From contig NC_134845.1 in NCBI RefSeq assembly GCF_965363235.1, forward strand, positions 30,258,524 to 30,322,523: DNA of 64,000 nt. The letters are read 5' to 3'. Origin of the DNA: Mytilus galloprovincialis (taxonomy: Eukaryota > Mollusca > Bivalvia > Mytilida > Mytilidae). A model generated the notes under the pieces. That model made no database searches, was not told the DNA's origin, and saw only the letters and a program-made list of their open reading frames with translations. The translations under genes were made by a program, and so were the position numbers. Positions 60,380 through 64,000 of the stretch are shown here, piece after piece. Numbering within the stretch: position 1 is the first letter of the stretch; each line of letters starts with the position of its first letter.

Positions 60380-63300
60380 AGTGGCCACGGAGAACAACCA
60401 GCTAGACAACATACAAAAACGAATATTGAAAATGATTTTAAAAGCAGTAATATATTCTCACTCCCGAATTCAGACATTTATAATGCTTCGACTTCAACCA
60501 GTAGCGATACATGTAACAGTCCTAGAAAAAATATTTCAGCTGGTAGTGATCTAAACATTTTATGCCTGAACTGCTGTGGAATAAAGTCTCGCGTGAATTA
60601 TCCAGAATTTAAAGACATTATAGATAATCATGAAATAGTATGTCTTGTAGAAACTAAAACCGATGGCATTGATGTGATAAATCTTCCCGGTTATGAATTC
60701 AAAATGAAAAACAGGAAAAAAGTTACGAAAACGAGATCGGGTGGTATTACAGTTGGCTACAAAGAACATTTGAAGACAATGATAGAAATAATAGACACAG
60801 AATGTAAATATGTAATGTGGTTTCAAGTTAACGGTAAAGCATTTAATTTAGATAAACCCGTTGTTTTTGGAGTCGTTTACATACCTCCGGAATATACTAG
60901 GTATTCCTCAGATGAAGCTGTTAATGAGATTGAACAAGAATTTCTACGCTTTTCGAACATTTCAAATTACATATGCCTCTTAGGGGATTTTAATGCCAGG
61001 ACAGGTTGTGATGATGATTTTGTAATTATAAATGAAGATGAACATGGTGATAATAACTTGTCTGACTTTATCGAAAACCCCATTAATGCTCTAGAAGCTC
61101 TGTCTATTCCCACGAAGAGGGAAAGTATGGATAAAGGAAAAAATAGATATGGCAATATGCTGTTAAATTTTTGCAAAGGCAACAGGGTTTTTATACTAAA
61201 TGGAAGATTGGGAAGGGATCAAAATATCGGGCGATTTACTTGTCGTAATGCCAGTGTAGTTGATTATTGTACAAGCACTCCTGAACTTTTGAAAACGTTT
61301 AAGGACTTTGAAGTTTTAGATTCAAGTAAGTTATTGTCAGATGTTCATAACCCACTCTCTATTACTTTTTTCTGTGATAAAAACTTGGCAATTGCCCATG
61401 CGGAAAATGTCGATTATTTTAGTAAAAAGAATACGTTTACGAAGATAAAAAGATGGAATTCTGAAAAGATAAAAGATTTTTAAAATAATATTGATGTAGA
61501 AAAAATAGAGGAACTTGAATACAAACTTACAAATACTGATTTAACTGTAGTGAATAAGAACATCATTAATTCACTTATAGATGATCTGTGTAATATTTTT
61601 GTCAAGTCTGGGAAGACAATGTTTGGTACTTATACTGTAAAACAGACTAAGAAAAGGGGAGATTTTGGAAATAAGAATAAACCCTGGTTTGATGAGGAAT
61701 GTAAATTTGCACGTCAAAATTACAGGAAATTAAAAAGACGTTTCAAGTCCAAAAATCATTCTAAAAACCATTCAGACATGTTAAATGCCGAAAAAGCGTA
61801 TAAAAACATTCTCGATAGCAAATTTAGAAACTTTAGAAAAGATCTTTCAGATAAAATTCAAAATTTGCGTGGCAAAAATCCGAAAGAATATTGGAAAATT
61901 TTAAATCAGAATAAAAGAAAGAAACAACCCAATATTGACATTGGAAAATTACATGATTTTTTCAAAAATTTAAACGCTGCACCGGAAGATGAAAAAAATG
62001 TGCAACTTCCAGAGATCAATCCCATGCAATGTGAACAGATGAATGAACATATAAATTCGCCTTTTTCAAAAGATGAAATTCTCCAGTCTATTAAAAAACT
62101 GAAGAATGACAAAGCTTGTGGTGAAGACGAAATTATAAACGAATACATAAAATCCACATCAAACCAGTTTTTATGCATTTATGAGAAACTTTTTAATATT
62201 ATATTTGATAAAGGTCTTATTCCACATAGGTGGCTTATAGGTACAATTAAACCAATTTATAAAAACAAAGGAAACTCTAAAGATCCAAAGAATTATAGAC
62301 CAATTACTATCGTTAGCTGTCTGGGAAAACTATTTACAGCAGTTTTGAATAAAAGACTTAATGATTTTTCAGAAGAGTTTACCTTAATACAAGAAAATCA
62401 AAGTGGTTTTCGGCAAAAATATTCTACTACAGATAATATTTTTACCTTGTATTCTTTTTTTGAATTATTGAAATATAGGAAAAAGAAATTATATTGTGCC
62501 TTTATAGATTTTGAGAAGGCTTTTGACACTGTATGGCGAGATGGTTTGTTTTATAAAATGTTGTTAAATAATATAAATGGTAAGATGTATAAGGTTATAT
62601 CTAATATGTACTGTGATACTAAATCTCGTATATCATACAATAATTGTAATTCAGAATACTTTGCTTGTGACAACGGCGTACGACAAGGAGAAAACTTATC
62701 ACCTTTCCTATTTTCTTTATTTTTCAACGATTTAGAAGATTTCTTGGTTAGTAAAAATATTACAGGACTTAAAACCTTATCAGAAGACCTTGAAAGAGAA
62801 TTAAAAATACATCTAAAACTTTTTATCATATTATACGCAGATGACACGGTGCTGTTGGCCGAAACAGCACAGGATCTGCAGACGCAACTCAATGCCTTTC
62901 ATGACTATTGTAAGGTTTGGAAACTGAAAGTAAATGTTGACAAAACTAAAACCCTAGTATTTGGTTTGGGACGTTTGCCAAAAAATCTCCAATTTACTTA
63001 TAATGGCATAAGCATTGAGTTAGTAAAGCAGTTTAACTATTTGGGTATTGTTTTTACTAAAACAGGAAACTTTAATATGACTAAAAAATATTTATCCAAT
63101 AAGGCCTTAAAAGCCATGTACGAAGTCCTGAAAATAGGAAGGATGTATCAGCTTTCTGTTAAATGTCAGCTTGACCTTTTTGACAAAATGATCAAGCCCA
63201 TTCTATTGTATGGGTGCGAAATATGGGGCTTTGGTAATAATGATATCCTGGAAAAGATTCATTTAAAATTTTGTAAAATTCTTTTAAACTTGAAATCCTC

Positions 63301-64000
63301 AACGCCAAATTATATGGTTTACGGGGAACTAGGTCGTCATCCGATCGAAATAGATATTAAAGTTCGAACAGTACTATTCTGGGCAAATTTGATATCCGGT
63401 AAACAAGCAAAGTTTTCCTTCATATTATATCAACTTTCTCGTCATATGAACGAGCACCATAATGTCCAGATAAAATGGATCCTGTTTATACAAAAAATAT
63501 TTCAAGATTGTGGTTTCTCATACATATGGGAGTCACAAAATTTTGTTAATAAAGAATGGTTAAAAACTGTTATAAAGCAGAGATTGCTAGATCAATATAT
63601 TCAGAACTGGAATTCCCTCATTCAAAATTCACCAAAAGGTATTAACTACAAAATTTTTAAGAAAAACTTGGAATTCGAAGAATATTTTAATATTTTGGAC
63701 TTCAAAGACGCTATTGTTTTTTGTCGATTTAGAACGACTAATACTAACTAAGCTGCCGATTGAAACAGGAAGATGGCAAAACGTGATCAGAGAAAACCGC
63801 TTTTGCAGTCTATGTAACAATCGACAAATAGGTGACGAATATCATTTTATATTTGAATGCAATTTTTTCCATCAAAAACGCAAAGAGTTTTTAACTGAAT
63901 ATTTTACAAAACGGCAAAATACAGTTAAATTCTCTGAACTTATGTCAAGTACAAGAAAACCAGTTCTGAAAAAGCTTTGTTCTTTTATAAAAAATATAAA
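60380..64000 (+). pseudogene. Non-LTR retrotransposon ORF2 (endonuclease-reverse transcriptase), interrupted, runs off window
   Basis: The frame is open from just after the ORF1 stop to TAA at 61481-61483, then from 61484 to TAA at 63749-63751. The first part is an apurinic-type endonuclease: LNILCLNCCG start, catalytic Glu in CLVETKTD, GVVYIPPEYTRY, CLLGDFNARTG and SDVHNPLSI. The second part is reverse transcriptase: YRPITIVSCLGKLF, FIDFEKAFDTVWRDG (A), GVRQGENLSPFLFSLF (B), LYADDTVLL (C, YADD at 62833-62844), KLKVNVDKTKTLVF (D) and FNYLGIVF (E). Beyond 63745 homologous sequence continues in another frame (LPIETGRW, then a CCHC-like RFCSLCNN ... YHFIFECNFF) to the window edge. So there is one in-frame stop, one 3' frameshift and otherwise intact sequence: a young copy. 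No ATG lies near the endonuclease start. Confidence 0.88.

Overview
The window is AT-rich eukaryotic nuclear DNA with short coding exons, GT-AG introns and very dense short transposons. The predicted proteins look metazoan. The repeat families and the tRNA-derived SINE resemble those of bivalve molluscs, so a mussel-like bivalve is my best guess; this rests on recognition, not on a search.

Four conserved single-copy-type genes are present, arranged as two divergent (head-to-head) pairs. Pair 1: FIP1L1 (pre-mRNA 3'-end processing factor FIP1, minus strand, start codon at 16770, twelve coding exons down to 2485, running off the left edge) and MTIF3 (mitochondrial translation initiation factor 3, plus strand, coding exons 20014-20697 and 31209-31394, one 10.5-kb intron). 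Pair 2: GTF3C4 (TFIIIC 90-kDa subunit, minus strand, exons 48608-48721 and 39370-41256) and EXOSC4 (exosome core subunit RRP41, plus strand, exons 48849-48936 and 53941-54596). The start codons of pair 2 are separated by only 127 bp, and that gap holds two CCAAT boxes in opposite orientation. All exon joins given here were checked for reading phase.

The rest is introns and intergenic DNA filled with mobile elements. These include hAT-type elements with CAGGGC or CAGTG ends and (in one case) a perfect 8-bp target duplication, two TTAA-flanked elements, a MuDR-like short element with a 9-bp duplication, three nested elements in the EXOSC4 intron, and several large elements with long inverted ends. 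Families of short repeats recur across the window (named R1, R2 and R3 here). There are also fold-back elements, a tRNA-derived SINE, a 5'-truncated non-LTR retrotransposon in the GTF3C4 intron, and a nearly complete non-LTR retrotransposon from 59390 to the right edge. Its ORF1 and ORF2 lie in one reading frame separated by a TAG.

I found no prokaryotic-style operon, CRISPR array, rRNA gene or canonical tRNA gene. The most unusual structures are the interleaved inverted repeats at 4327-5112, the hAT-like element at 17279-18398 that carries an unrecognised cysteine-containing ORF, the 16-bp inverted tandem arms at 45786-46880, and the single-frame retrotransposon.
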